Below are positions 11,194 to 20,371 of a stretch of DNA of 64,000 bases, piece by piece; within the stretch, counting starts at the first letter, position 1, and the number at the start of each line of letters is the position of its first letter. This DNA comes from Sorangium aterium (lineage in GTDB: Bacteria > Myxococcota_A > Polyangia > Polyangiales > Polyangiaceae): assembly GCF_028368935.1 (NCBI RefSeq), contig NZ_JAQNDK010000001.1, positions 310,001-374,000 of the forward strand, written 5' to 3'. Under the pieces are notes generated by a model that saw only the letters and a list, made by a program, of their open reading frames with translations, was not told the origin of the DNA and did not search any database. The translations under genes were made by a program, and so were the position numbers.

Positions 11194-11282
11194 AGAGAAT
11201 GGAACCGCCAAGACGCCACGAGACGCCAAGATTTTTCTGTGTTTCTTGGCGTCCTATGGCGTCTTGGCGGTTCCTCTCTTTC
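11194..11282. terminator. Long inverted repeat between convergent genes
   Basis: Arms of about 36 bases (11194-11231 and 11244-11282), nearly perfectly complementary, enclose a 12-base T-rich loop. The core arm reads GGAACCGCCAAGACGCCA. The element fills the gap between the convergent genes ending at 11151 and 11307, so it can end transcription from both sides. Each arm itself holds two near copies of AGACGCCA, which suggests a dispersed palindromic element rather than a minimal terminator. Confidence 0.75.
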
Positions 11283-11306
11283 CGCGACGAACCTCCCGCA
11301 ATAGGG

Positions 11307-13268
11307 CTAGGTCGGCCCAGAGATCCGCCAGAACCCGATCCTCGCCGCCCCCGTCAGATCCGGCCCGACCGGCCCCTTCCCCCAGAAATGGTCATCGTAG
11401 TTGGGCACCGTCCACCCCTGCCCGTACGCCCCCATCACCGCGTAGATCACCTCGTCGTCCGGCTGGACCTCGATCGCCGTCGTCACCCACGCCTGCCGCA
11501 CCGGCGCCGGGCTCTCGTCGTCGAGCAGATAACGCGCGAACTTCGATCCTTCGGTCGTGTCGTCGAACGACTCCGTCGCATAGCCGAGCAGGAGGTGCAG
11601 CCCGTCGAACGCGCCCGCCCACCGGTAGCGCCACGCGCCGCCGTCGTCCTGGAGCGGGCCGCAGGCGGCCACCACCATCCACTCCAGGTTGGCGTTGCCC
11701 CAGCGGGCGTCGCTGAAATGGAGGACCCGGTCGTTCCTCGCGCTGCAGAACATGAACCCGACGCCGTTCGCGTGCCCCGTGTAGAACGTGAGGTCCACCG
11801 AATCCGCGAACGACGCGTCCTGGCCGCCCAGCGCCGGATCCTTGAAATCGACCTCCCACGCGCGCTGATCGCCCCAGTTGAAGCGGGACTCGATTCCCCC
11901 CTCCCGGAAGCCCTTCAGCAGCCCATCCACGTTCGCCGCCGAGTGATCGAGGCCGCCGCAGAGCCCGACCCACTCGGCGCCGACCACCGCGCGGCCGTCG
12001 TCGATCGGCGGCGGGAGCGGCGGGCGCGCCGCGTCGAGCCCCGTCGCCGCGCGGCCCAACGAGAGCTGCTGCGACGCCGTCGCGACAAGACCGTCGGCGT
12101 CCGTGACATAGAGCGAGAGCGTGTCCGTCTCCCCGCGAAGGCCAGAGACGCCAGACACCTTCACCTGCGAGCCGCCTTCTCCCCCTTCACCGACCGAGTC
12201 GAGCCCATCGAGCGAGCGCGCCGACGATACCCACCTGTACGTGTATGGAGCAGTACCTCCGGTGACGCTCGCCTCCGCGAGCGCGGTCGCGCCGTCCACA
12301 CGCACAGAGATCTCGGCCCTCGGAGCGTCTATGACGGCCGGCACGATCCGCTTGCGGACGTCCACCACCTCCCCGCCGACGGTCCGCCGTGCGCTGCACA
12401 CATAATGGGGCAGGATCCGCCGTACCTCGCGGGACAGCGGCGGCGCGTAATAGACGAGCTCCGGCTCGGCCGCGATCACCGCGCCGCTGCCCAGCGCGCC
12501 GGCGCACAGCGCGGGGGCCTCGGAGGCCGGGACGATCGCGACGTCCTCCCCTCGCTCGAGCTCGCGCCGCGCGTAGATCAGGTGGGTCACGGCGCCCTCG
12601 CCGTCGAACGTCACGCGGACCTTGGCCCCGGGGCCGATCAGCCGGATCCCCTCGAGCTCGTCGCGAAAGCTCACCTGCGTGTCGAGCTCGGCCCGCGCCA
12701 CATAACGCCCCTCCGCGTCGACCGCCTCGAGCAGCGAGTGGCCGACGGCGAGCTCGCTCCCGACCGGCAGGCCCGCGGCGTCCAGCGCGGCCCACGCCCG
12801 CGCCGCCGCGTCCGGCTCCGGCAAAACCTGCAGCGCCGCGAGCGCCTCGAAATCCAGGGCGTCATCGCCCGCCGACGTGGCGAAGCCGCGCTCGTCGCGG
12901 AACCCGGGCGCAGGCGGCGCGTCGGCCTTCCTCGTGGGCAAGCGCTGGAATCGCGCGCCGTCGAGGTAGCGAATCGCGCCGTCGGCCACGAGCGCGGCGG
13001 CGCCTCCCCGCGCAGGATCCTCCGCGAGCCCGAGCGCGCCGGCGAGCGCCGACGCCCGCGCGACGTCGGCGCCGCCCCCGATCACGCGGTAGGCGGGCAG
13101 GGATCGCGCCTCCCTGCCTGGCGACCCCGCCGCGGGCGACGCCGCGCGGAACACGCCGCGATCGGCGCTCTCCGGGAGATCCTCGCGGGCGTCGCGGCCG
13201 CTGCACCCGGCGACGCCGAGGGTCACGAGGAGAAAGACGCCCAACACCCCATCCGGTGATCTCTTCAT
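11307..13268 (-). CDS. Lipoprotein with PKD-like domain and caspase-like His/Cys C-terminal domain
   Basis: A 653-residue predicted exported lipoprotein. The N-terminus is MKRS, a hydrophobic stretch, then VAGC as lipobox. The middle resembles the propeptide-like regions of secreted proteases, followed by an Ig/PKD-like stretch (GGTAPYTYRW). The C-terminal ~200 residues resemble DUF6345-type proteins and contain FYTGHANG (His499) and VVAACGPL (Cys536), the spacing and setting of a clan CD cysteine-peptidase dyad (caspase, gingipain, CHAT). That catalytic reading is inference; family assignment needs a profile search. The start at 13266-13268 follows GGGAGA and is fixed by the signal peptide. 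It is divergent from the isoprenoid operon across 229 bases. Confidence 0.75.
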   Translation of the reverse strand: MKRSPDGVLGVFLLVTLGVAGCSGRDAREDLPESADRGVFRAASPAAGSPGREARSLPAYRVIGGGADVARASALAGALGLAEDPARGGAAALVADGAIRYLDGARFQRLPTRKADAPPAPGFRDERGFATSAGDDALDFEALAALQVLPEPDAAARAWAALDAAGLPVGSELAVGHSLLEAVDAEGRYVARAELDTQVSFRDELEGIRLIGPGAKVRVTFDGEGAVTHLIYARRELERGEDVAIVPASEAPALCAGALGSGAVIAAEPELVYYAPPLSREVRRILPHYVCSARRTVGGEVVDVRKRIVPAVIDAPRAEISVRVDGATALAEASVTGGTAPYTYRWVSSARSLDGLDSVGEGGEGGSQVKVSGVSGLRGETDTLSLYVTDADGLVATASQQLSLGRAATGLDAARPPLPPPIDDGRAVVGAEWVGLCGGLDHSAANVDGLLKGFREGGIESRFNWGDQRAWEVDFKDPALGGQDASFADSVDLTFYTGHANGVGFMFCSARNDRVLHFSDARWGNANLEWMVVAACGPLQDDGGAWRYRWAGAFDGLHLLLGYATESFDDTTEGSKFARYLLDDESPAPVRQAWVTTAIEVQPDDEVIYAVMGAYGQGWTVPNYDDHFWGKGPVGPDLTGAARIGFWRISGPT

Positions 13269-13497
13269 CAAAGTCTCCCTTTCCCTGCGGCGACGGCGAG
13301 GCTCGGCGCGCAACTCCGCACGAGCGATCTCGCAGGGAGCCTCCGCGCGGCGCTCGCGGCCCGCGACGCGAGCACCACGCATTGCACGACCCAAGCCACC
13401 TCGGCCGCGCCGCTCCGCGGCGCGACTCTCCGCGCTCCGCGCGCTCTCGGCCGAGATTGACCGCCTCGCGTCCGGCTCCTAGGCTGCCGCGCATTCC

Positions 13498-14610
13498 ATG
13501 ACAGCGCACACGAAGGACGGAGAGAGCGCGCCCGGCGCCGGCGATCGGACGCTCGAAGGCACGGCGGATCCCGGCGCACGCCTGTTCCTCGACTTCCTCT
13601 CCTCCATCCGCCCCCGCGTCGAGGCCGCGCTCGATCAGCGCTGGCGCGACAAGGCGGCCTCCGTGGAGCGCTACGGCCGCGAGGTCGCGGCCATGGTCTC
13701 CGAGGCGCGGAGCCTCACGCTGCGCGGCGGCAAGCGGTTCCGCGCGGGGCTGCTCATCGCCGCGTACCAGGGCGTCGCGCCGGACGCGCCGCTCGGCCCC
13801 GCGATCGACGCCGGCGCCGCGCTCGAGCTGCTCCAGACGTACCTGCTCATCCAGGACGACTGGATCGACGGCGACACCGTCCGGCGCGGAGACCGCACCG
13901 TCCACGTCGCGCTGACCGAGACGCTCGGCGATCCGCACCTCGGGGCCTCGTCCGCGATCCTCGCGGGCGACCTCACCTGGAGCTTCGCGCTGAGCACGCT
14001 CGCGGGCGCGGACGCGCCGCCGGAGACGGCGCTCGCGGCCGTCCGGCTGTTCTGCAAGATGCACGAGGACGTCGTGATCGGGCAGCACCTCGACGTGGTC
14101 GGCCGGGCCGAGGACGTCGAGCAGATGCACGCGCTCAAGACCGGCAGCTACACGGTGCGGGGCCCGCTCGCGCTCGGCGCCACGCTGGCCGGCGCGCCGG
14201 CCGAGACCGTGGCGGCGCTCGAGCGGTTCGCGGCGCCCGTGGGCGTCGCCTTCCAGCTACGCGACGACCTCCTCGGCACCTTCGGGAGCGCCGCCGCGAC
14301 CGGCAAGCCGGTGGGCAACGACCTGCGCGCCGGCAAGCGCACCGCCGTGCTCGCCTCGGCCGAGGGGCGCCTCGACGCCGCGGGCCGGAGCGCCGTCGAG
14401 CGCGCGCTCGGCCGCAAGGACGCGAGCGACGACGCCGTGGCGGCCGCGACGGTCGCGCTCGAGGCGTGCGGCGCGCGGCGCGCCGTCGAGGAGCGGCTCT
14501 CCGCCCTGTGCGGCGAGGCCGAGGTCCTCGCGCGCTCGCTGCCGGTGAGCGCGTCGGCCCGGCAGATCCTGTGCGGAGCCGCGAGCGCGCTCCGGTGGAC
14601 CGGCGCATGA
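13498..14610 (+). CDS. Polyprenyl (farnesyl/geranylgeranyl) diphosphate synthase
   Basis: A cytosolic trans-prenyltransferase of 370 residues that condenses isopentenyl diphosphate onto allylic diphosphates. The first aspartate-rich motif DDWID is at 120-124 and the second is RDDLLG, both needed for Mg-diphosphate binding; GGKRFR is also present. Tyr115, five residues before the first Asp, is the aromatic type associated with short (C15-C20) products. It is the first gene of a four-gene operon and overlaps the mevalonate kinase start by 4 bases (ATGA). Grouping with mevalonate genes implies that the operon makes both the C5 units and the first long prenyl diphosphate. Exact chain length cannot be read from sequence. 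Confidence 0.92.
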   Translation: MTAHTKDGESAPGAGDRTLEGTADPGARLFLDFLSSIRPRVEAALDQRWRDKAASVERYGREVAAMVSEARSLTLRGGKRFRAGLLIAAYQGVAPDAPLGPAIDAGAALELLQTYLLIQDDWIDGDTVRRGDRTVHVALTETLGDPHLGASSAILAGDLTWSFALSTLAGADAPPETALAAVRLFCKMHEDVVIGQHLDVVGRAEDVEQMHALKTGSYTVRGPLALGATLAGAPAETVAALERFAAPVGVAFQLRDDLLGTFGSAAATGKPVGNDLRAGKRTAVLASAEGRLDAAGRSAVERALGRKDASDDAVAAATVALEACGARRAVEERLSALCGEAEVLARSLPVSASARQILCGAASALRWTGA

Positions 14611-15569
14611 CCGAGGCGCTCGGCGAGGCGTCCGGCAAGGTCATCCTGCTCGGCGAGCACGCCGTCGTGTACGGGGCGCCCGCGCTCGCCGCCGGCATCG
14701 AGCGCGGCGCCCGCGCGCGGGCGACCCGCTGCTCCGGCGCGAGCGCGCTCCGGCTGGGCGGGCGCGAGCTCCGCGCGGCGCCGGCCGAGGAGGACGTGGC
14801 GCGGGCGTTCGCGGCGCTCCTCGGGGCGCTGCCCGACGTCGGCCCGGTGCGCGTCGAGGCGGAGAGCGATCTGCCGCCCGGCGGCGGCCTGGGCAGCTCG
14901 GCGGCGCTCGGGGTCGCGATCGCCCGGTCGGTGGCCGCGCTCGCGCCCGCGCCCGCGGCCGCCGCCGTCACCGACGCCGCGGCCGCCTGGGAGCGCGTGT
15001 TCCACGGCAACCCGTCGGGCATCGACACGACGGCCGCGGCCCGCGGCGGCTGCTTCCGCTTCACCCGGGCGCACGGCGCGACCTCCATCGCCCCGCGCGA
15101 CGACCTGTGGCTCTGCGTGGGCTCGACCGGGGTGTCGTCGTCCACGCGCATCATGGTCGAGCTCGTGGCGAGGCTCTTCGAGCGCAAGCCCACGCTGGCC
15201 GCGACGTCCATCGCCGGCATCACCGCGCTCGTCGAGAACGCGGCCCTCGCGATCGAGGCGGGCGACGTGGTCGGCCTCGGCCGCCTCATGGACCTGAACC
15301 AGATGCTCCTCGCCGGCATGTTCGTCTCGACCGAGGCGATCGAGGCCCTGTGCAAGCTCGCGCGCGAGGCCGGCGCGCTCGGCGCCAAGATCACAGGCGC
15401 CGGCGGCGGCGGCTCGGTCATCGCGCTGCTCCCGCCGCCAGGCGGCGGCGCGACGTCGAACGTCGCCGCGGACCGCGTGCTCGCCGCCTGGCGCGACGCG
15501 GGGTACAGCGGCTTCGTCACCCGGGTGAAGGCGGGCGTGACGAGGACGGAGCCACAGGAGCAAGCATGA
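14607..15569 (+). CDS. mvk: Mevalonate kinase
   Basis: A GHMP-family kinase that phosphorylates mevalonate to 5-phosphomevalonate with ATP in the cytosol. The 320-residue protein shows all three GHMP motifs: KVILLGEHAVVYG near the N-terminus, the P-loop-like PPGGGLGSSAAL in the middle, and KITGAGGGGSVIAL near the C-terminus. The start is set by the 4-base ATGA overlap with the preceding prenyl synthase; the homologous N-terminus begins about 10 residues later. It overlaps the decarboxylase gene in the same way, which points to translational coupling through the operon. HMG-CoA synthase, HMG-CoA reductase and IPP isomerase genes are not in this window. Confidence 0.95.
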   Translation: MTEALGEASGKVILLGEHAVVYGAPALAAGIERGARARATRCSGASALRLGGRELRAAPAEEDVARAFAALLGALPDVGPVRVEAESDLPPGGGLGSSAALGVAIARSVAALAPAPAAAAVTDAAAAWERVFHGNPSGIDTTAAARGGCFRFTRAHGATSIAPRDDLWLCVGSTGVSSSTRIMVELVARLFERKPTLAATSIAGITALVENAALAIEAGDVVGLGRLMDLNQMLLAGMFVSTEAIEALCKLAREAGALGAKITGAGGGGSVIALLPPPGGGATSNVAADRVLAAWRDAGYSGFVTRVKAGVTRTEPQEQA

Positions 15570-16573
15570 CCGTCGTGAGCCGGGCGACCGCGATCGCCCA
15601 TCCGAACATCGCCCTCGCGAAGTACTGGGGCAAGCGTGCCGATGGCCACAACCTGCCCGCCGTCCCGAGCCTCTCGGTGACGCTCGCCGGGATGGCGACG
15701 ACGACCGAGGTCGCCTTCGACGCGTCGCTCGATCGCGACGAGCTCCACCTCGGCGGCGCGGCCTTGCCGCCGGACGCGGAGGCGACGCGCCGGGTCGCGG
15801 GGCTCCTCGACCGGGTCCGCGCGGCCTCGGGGCGGCGCGAGCGCGCCCGCGTCGTCAGCCGGAACGACTTCCCCACCGCGGCGGGCCTCGCCTCGAGCGC
15901 GTCGGCGTTCGCCGCGCTCGCGCTCGCCGCGAGCGCCGCCGCCGGCCTGCCCACCGCGCCTGCGCTGGTGAGCGATCTCGCGAGGAAGACCTCGGTATCG
16001 GCCGCGCGCTCCGCGTTCGGCGGCTTCGTCGAGCTCCGCGCCGGCCGCCCCGGGGACGAGGCGCTCGCCGCGACGCCGCTCGCGCCCGAGGACCACTGGC
16101 CGCTCGCGGTCGTGATCGCGGTGACGCGCGAGGGCCCGAAGGACGTGGGCTCCAGCGACGGCATGCGGCACACCGCGATGACGAGCCCGTACTTCCCCGC
16201 GTGGGTGGACGCCGCGCCGTCGCTCTTCGACGCGGTCCGCGCCGCGGTCCTCGCCCGCGACCTCGCCGCGCTCGGCGCCGCGGCCGAGGCGAGCGCCCTC
16301 TGCATGCACGCCTCGAGCATCGCCGCCTCGCCGGGCCTGCTCTACTGGACCGGCGCCACCGTCGAGGTGATCGCCGCGGTGCGGAGGCTCCGCGCCCAGG
16401 GAACGCCGGCGTTCTTCACGATCGACGCCGGCCCGCACGTGAAGGTCTTCACGACGCCCGAGGCGCAGGCCGCCGTGGGCGCGGCGCTGCTCGCCGTCCC
16501 CGGCGTCCTCCGCACCATCACGGCCGTCCCCGGCGGCGGAGCCCGCCTCGCGCCCTCGTCCGGGGGCGCGTGA
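15566..16573 (+). CDS. mvaD: Diphosphomevalonate decarboxylase
   Basis: Performs the ATP-dependent decarboxylation of mevalonate 5-diphosphate to isopentenyl diphosphate. The 335-residue protein has the family's N-terminal signature AIAHPNIALAKYWGKR, the PSLSVTL block and the GHMP-type FPTAAGLASSASAFAAL, plus SDGMRHT in the C-terminal half. This combination separates true decarboxylases from the other GHMP kinases of the pathway. It begins within an ATGA overlap and ends within a GTGA overlap with its neighbours, in the middle of the operon. Although third in gene order, it acts last in the pathway. Confidence 0.95.
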   Translation: MTVVSRATAIAHPNIALAKYWGKRADGHNLPAVPSLSVTLAGMATTTEVAFDASLDRDELHLGGAALPPDAEATRRVAGLLDRVRAASGRRERARVVSRNDFPTAAGLASSASAFAALALAASAAAGLPTAPALVSDLARKTSVSAARSAFGGFVELRAGRPGDEALAATPLAPEDHWPLAVVIAVTREGPKDVGSSDGMRHTAMTSPYFPAWVDAAPSLFDAVRAAVLARDLAALGAAAEASALCMHASSIAASPGLLYWTGATVEVIAAVRRLRAQGTPAFFTIDAGPHVKVFTTPEAQAAVGAALLAVPGVLRTITAVPGGGARLAPSSGGA

Positions 16574-17571
16574 TCGTCCGCGCGCCTGGCAAGCTCGTCC
16601 TCTCGGGCGCCTACGCCGTGCTCGAGGGCGCGCCCGCGCTGGTGGCCGCCGTCGATCGGTACGTCCTCGTCGACCCGGCGCGGCCCGCCGCGCTCGTCAC
16701 CGAGGAGGTCCAGGCCGCGATCGACGCCGGCGCGCTCGACGCGGCGGCGTGGTTCGACGCGTCCGCGCTCCGCTCGGCGGAGCCTGAGCCGCCTCCGGCC
16801 TCACCGGGCGCGCCGCCCCGCGAGGCGAGCCGCAAGCTGGGCCTCGGCTCGAGCGCCGCCATCCTCGTCGCGACGCTCGCCGCGCGCGCCGCGGCGGCCT
16901 CGGAAGCGCGGGCGGCGCGCGCGTTCAGCGAGGACCAGCGCGCGCCCGCGTGGGACCCCCGCGCGCTCTTCCTCGCCGCGCTCGCCGCGCACCGGCGCGC
17001 GCAGGGCGGAGGCAGCGGCGTCGACGTCGCGGCGAGCGTCTACGGCGGCGTGCTCTGCTGCCGGCTCGGGCCGGGCGGCGAGCTCGACGTGGCGCCGCAC
17101 GCCCTGCCGGGCGGGCTCGTGATCGAGGTCTTCGCCAGCGACGCCTCGGCGCGCACGAGCGCCATGCTCGAGCGCGTGCGCGCGCTCGCCGCCCGCGAGC
17201 CGGAGGCGCACCGCGCGCTGCTCGGCGCGGCCGCCGAGGGGGCGCGCGCCGCGGCCTTTGCCGCGGACGCCCGCGCGCTCGTGGCCGCGCTGGATCGCCA
17301 GGTCGACGCGCTCGGCGAGCTCGGCGACCGCTCGGGCGCGCCGATCGTCACCCCCGCGCTCAGGCGCCTCCGCCCTGCCGCGGCCGCCGAGGGGGCAACA
17401 CTCGCGCCGAGCGGCGCGGGCGGAGGCGACGTCTCCCTCTTCGTCGGCGGCGCGCCGCCCTCGACGGCATGGCTCGCCGCGGCGCGCGAAGCGGGCCTCG
17501 AGTGCGTGCCGATGTCGCTCGGCGCCCCCGGCGTCCACGTGCTGGACGCAGCCCGCCCGCTCCGCGCCTGA
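16570..17571 (+). CDS. Phosphomevalonate kinase
   Basis: Third GHMP kinase of the operon, 333 residues, expected to convert 5-phosphomevalonate to the 5-diphosphate. Seen: VRAPGKLVLSGAYAVLEG at the N-terminus, KLGLGSSAAILVATLAA as the phosphate loop, and SGAGGGDVSLFVGG at the C-terminus. The GTG start at 16570 overlaps the preceding stop (GTGA) and begins exactly at the conserved motif, so the upstream open frame is not used. It is shorter than yeast-type Erg8 and fits the bacterial type. With its neighbours it completes the route from mevalonate to isopentenyl diphosphate. Assignment among GHMP kinases rests partly on elimination, since the other two pathway enzymes are clear. Confidence 0.88.
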   Translation: MIVRAPGKLVLSGAYAVLEGAPALVAAVDRYVLVDPARPAALVTEEVQAAIDAGALDAAAWFDASALRSAEPEPPPASPGAPPREASRKLGLGSSAAILVATLAARAAAASEARAARAFSEDQRAPAWDPRALFLAALAAHRRAQGGGSGVDVAASVYGGVLCCRLGPGGELDVAPHALPGGLVIEVFASDASARTSAMLERVRALAAREPEAHRALLGAAAEGARAAAFAADARALVAALDRQVDALGELGDRSGAPIVTPALRRLRPAAAAEGATLAPSGAGGGDVSLFVGGAPPSTAWLAAAREAGLECVPMSLGAPGVHVLDAARPLRA

Positions 17572-18029
17572 GCGCGCCCCCTCGTCGATCGTGCGCCGCG
17601 CGGTGCCGGAGCGCTTGGCACGGAGCCCGCTCTGCTCGCTCCCGGATCGACCGCGGTGCTGCGCTCGGGCGACGCACCGCGGTCCCCCATGAGGCCTTCG
17701 GGACGCGAACAGCAGGGAAAGCATGGACTTCGTGGAGCTGGCGATGCTGCAGCGCCGCCGTGAAAGCTTGAGTTTTCATGGTGATACCGCCTGGACGGCC
17801 GATGAGCGCGGTGAGCGCCGGGTCCTCCGAGGCGGGCTCCGCGGGCAGGTGGCTGCCAGCGCGGGCTCGGCGGGCGTGACCTGCGTTCACAGCGCGCTGA
17901 GACGCATCGGCGCGGGGGCGCGCGCAGGCGCGCCGGACCGCCGACCGTCGGTCGCGGTTCGGCCGCGGGGGGTGGTGAACGGGGTGAGGTGGCACGAGGA
18001 CCACAGGACCAGGTGAGGAGGGGGGCTCC
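17572..18029. other. Intergenic region after the mevalonate operon
   Basis: 458 bases that should hold the end of the isoprenoid operon transcript and the promoter of the gene at 18030. An AT-rich island near 17760-17785 contrasts with its surroundings; on the minus strand it gives a short ATG-initiated frame starting MKTQAF with no good ribosome site. I see no terminator with a T-run and no supported gene. Confidence 0.4.
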
Positions 18030-18989
18030 ATGACGACGTGCGATCGAGAGCTTTGCCGATTGGAGGATGTGCTTGGCGCCAGCATGGCCGAGTCGAGGGC
18101 GATGCTGGCCGCGTTCGGCGTCCAGGTCGCACCGCTGCGGAGGCGCACCGCGAGCACGTACCTGGGGCGGGTGCTGGTCCACCCGTACAACCTGCTCGTC
18201 GTGGGGAGCGCGCTCCTCCTGAGCTTCATCGGCTGGAGCCCGCTGCTCCTGCTGCTCGGGCTCGGGGCGGAGCTCGTGATCCTGTGCGTCGTCCCCTGGC
18301 GCGGGTTCTTCCGGCGCAGCATCGACGCGCAGCTCGACGAGGTGGATCGGGCGGCCTGGTCGAGGGCGCGCGAGTCCTTGATCCGGCAGATGGACATCCG
18401 GCACCAGCAGGAGCTCGCGCGGCTCGATCGGCTGATCGATCGCACCCGCGAGAACATCCGGCGCCGCGGCGGCGCGGTCCCGCCCCTGCTCGACGAGGGC
18501 TTCGGCCTGAGCCGCCTCATCATGAGCTACATCCGCCTCGCGATCGCGCACAAGGCCGGCCAGGAGTCGCTCGCGATGACCAACCACGGCGAGCTCATGG
18601 ACACGATCCGCTCGCTCGAGGCGGTCCGGAGCACGTCCGCGGGGCGGACCCGCGGGCTGTCCGAGCGGCGCCTCACGATCGCTTACCGCCGCGCCGAGTG
18701 CTGGAGCCAGACCCGCGACGGGCTCGAGGTCGTCTCGCAGAAGCTCGCCACCATCCTGGAGCTCATCCAGCTCATGCACGAGCAGTCGATGACGCCCGTC
18801 GATTCGCCGGCGACGTGCGTGGAGATCGACCGGTTCATGCGCGAGCTCGACGATCTCGACAACGGCGAGAGCACGCAGCGCGAGCTCGCGGAGCTCGACA
18901 TGGATATGGACAGGGCGTTCGAGCTCGAGGAGCTCGAGGCCGAGCACATCCAGCACAGCCGCCCCCCGATGCGCCTCGTGGTGCGTTGA
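18030..18989 (+). CDS. Hypothetical membrane-anchored helical protein
   Basis: Function not recognised. The 319-residue product has two hydrophobic segments near residues 55-90 (LLVVGSALLLSFIGWSPLLL, then LGLGAELVILCVV), then a long Arg/Glu/Leu-rich helical region likely to form coiled coils and an acidic C-terminus. The start is clear: AGGAGGGGGG lies just upstream of the ATG. Its last ~85 codons (18735-18989) are matched by a damaged copy at 22870-23065, immediately upstream of the Rhs gene, so the gene or its 3' end was duplicated on either side of the ATPase island. The protein may belong to the accessory region rather than the mevalonate operon. Confidence 0.7.
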   Translation: MTTCDRELCRLEDVLGASMAESRAMLAAFGVQVAPLRRRTASTYLGRVLVHPYNLLVVGSALLLSFIGWSPLLLLLGLGAELVILCVVPWRGFFRRSIDAQLDEVDRAAWSRARESLIRQMDIRHQQELARLDRLIDRTRENIRRRGGAVPPLLDEGFGLSRLIMSYIRLAIAHKAGQESLAMTNHGELMDTIRSLEAVRSTSAGRTRGLSERRLTIAYRRAECWSQTRDGLEVVSQKLATILELIQLMHEQSMTPVDSPATCVEIDRFMRELDDLDNGESTQRELAELDMDMDRAFELEELEAEHIQHSRPPMRLVVR

Positions 18990-19108
18990 GCGGCGCGGAT
19001 CGACGGCGCAGGCGGGCGCGATCGCTCGGCGACGCGGGGGAGCGCGCGGCGCTGCGCTCGGACCGCTGCCGTTGACGGCGCAGCGCGGCAGGCTAACGTC
19101 GGCGCGCG

Positions 19109-20371
19109 ATGCTGAAGCTCAGGCGACTGCGGATCGAGAAGTTCCGGGGCGTGGCGCCGGGCACGGAGCTCCGGTTCTCGGACGGGCTCAACGTGCTGCT
19201 CGGCCAGAACGGGACCGGAAAGACGACGCTGCTCGAGCTGATCTCGATGGTGGTGAGGTCGGATTTCAGCAGCCTGGTCAGAGAAGAGTTCTCTATCGAG
19301 TACGAGCTCACGGTTCCGGGAGAAGCGACGGTGCTCGTTGCTATCAGCAACAAAGAAGATACGAGCCTCCCAGAGACGAAGCCTCGTACCGCGTTCGGCC
19401 TGCCGGAGCACTGGCACCCTGCTGCAGACATTACGATAGAGGAATCGTCGTCGGGCCGCCGTCACCATGTTCGGTACGATAGCGATCTTGGACTCATCAT
19501 CGGAGACGGACACCCGACCGGGCGCGCTCGCGAGCTATCATGCCTGCAAGCCGGTTTCCTCTGGCTCTACATGCTGGAGGTAGCTGAGCCCGTCGCGATA
19601 TCTGTACACCACAAGGTTCGGCGCGCGCGCACCGCGCGGCGATTCGACGAGTCACTGGAGCTATTCACGTGGCTCGTTGGTTCGGGCGACGCGCGCGGGA
19701 TACTGCTGGTTCATCGGGACGAAACACTGATCGCCGAAGCCGAAGCGCACGTCATTGGCGTGCCGCAGGCGCTCTCTAGGCGACTGGCGGAGAGATACGA
19801 GAGGCCGAGGTCTGACTACACCTTCCAACACGCCGATTTCGCCTTCCTGACTACCATCAAGGAAACTATGAGGTTCGACGCCGCCGAGCTGAGGGTGGAC
19901 ATAACCGAGCGGCAACCGTGGGGCGAAGATCACGAGATGGTGACATTCGGGAATTTCGTGTTCCGGTTCTGGTGGGAGGGCGGCGAGTTCATCACCCACA
20001 CGCGCCTGAGCTACGGGCAGAAGCGCCTGCTCACCTTCTTCTATTACCTCGCCTGCAACGACGACATCGTCATCGCCGACGAGCTGGTGAACGGCCTGCA
20101 TCACCACTGGATCACGGCGTGTGTCGAGGCCATCGGAGCGCGTCAGGCGTTCTTGACGAGCCAGAACCCGCTCCTGCTCGACTACGTCCCCATCACGTCG
20201 CCAGAGCAGGTCCACCATAGCTTCGTGCTCTGTCGCGGCGAGCGGCGCGGCGGCAGACCGGCCTGGACCTGGACGAACATGAGCCACGAGGACGCCGCGG
20301 AGTTCTTCGCGGCATACGAGGTCGGCGTCGAGCACGTGAGCGAGATCCTGCAGTCGCGGGGCCTGTGGTGA
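19109..20371 (+). CDS. AAA/ABC-type ATPase of a two-gene ATPase-Toprim-like module
   Basis: A 420-residue RecF/OLD-like P-loop ATPase. Seen: IEKFRG near the N-terminus, Walker A GQNGTGKT at 32-39, an ABC-like signature LSYGQKRLL, Walker B with DIVIADE, and TSQNP where related ATPases have TTHSP, so the H-loop position is Gln352. Such ATPases paired with a Toprim or nuclease partner form phage-defence modules (PARIS and AbiL are analogues); the defence role here is inference. The downstream gene overlaps it by 4-7 bases. Its first half is much less GC-rich than its neighbours: 31 of 60 bases in 19321-19380 are G or C. That and the flanking duplicated gene end argue for acquisition by transfer. 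Confidence 0.85.
   Translation: MLKLRRLRIEKFRGVAPGTELRFSDGLNVLLGQNGTGKTTLLELISMVVRSDFSSLVREEFSIEYELTVPGEATVLVAISNKEDTSLPETKPRTAFGLPEHWHPAADITIEESSSGRRHHVRYDSDLGLIIGDGHPTGRARELSCLQAGFLWLYMLEVAEPVAISVHHKVRRARTARRFDESLELFTWLVGSGDARGILLVHRDETLIAEAEAHVIGVPQALSRRLAERYERPRSDYTFQHADFAFLTTIKETMRFDAAELRVDITERQPWGEDHEMVTFGNFVFRFWWEGGEFITHTRLSYGQKRLLTFFYYLACNDDIVIADELVNGLHHHWITACVEAIGARQAFLTSQNPLLLDYVPITSPEQVHHSFVLCRGERRGGRPAWTWTNMSHEDAAEFFAAYEVGVEHVSEILQSRGLW

Noticed and set aside
7978-11229. Very long minus-strand frame continuing upstream from pckG
   Set aside because: It is antisense to the kinase-binding-protein gene, has no domain, and the pckG start has a strong ribosome site at 7975-7985. Open antisense frames are expected at this G+C.
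17570-17778. Short minus-strand peptide gene starting MKTQAF
   Set aside because: Only a small AT-rich start supports it; no ribosome site, and the rest is Arg/Ala-rich like a non-coding GC-rich frame.
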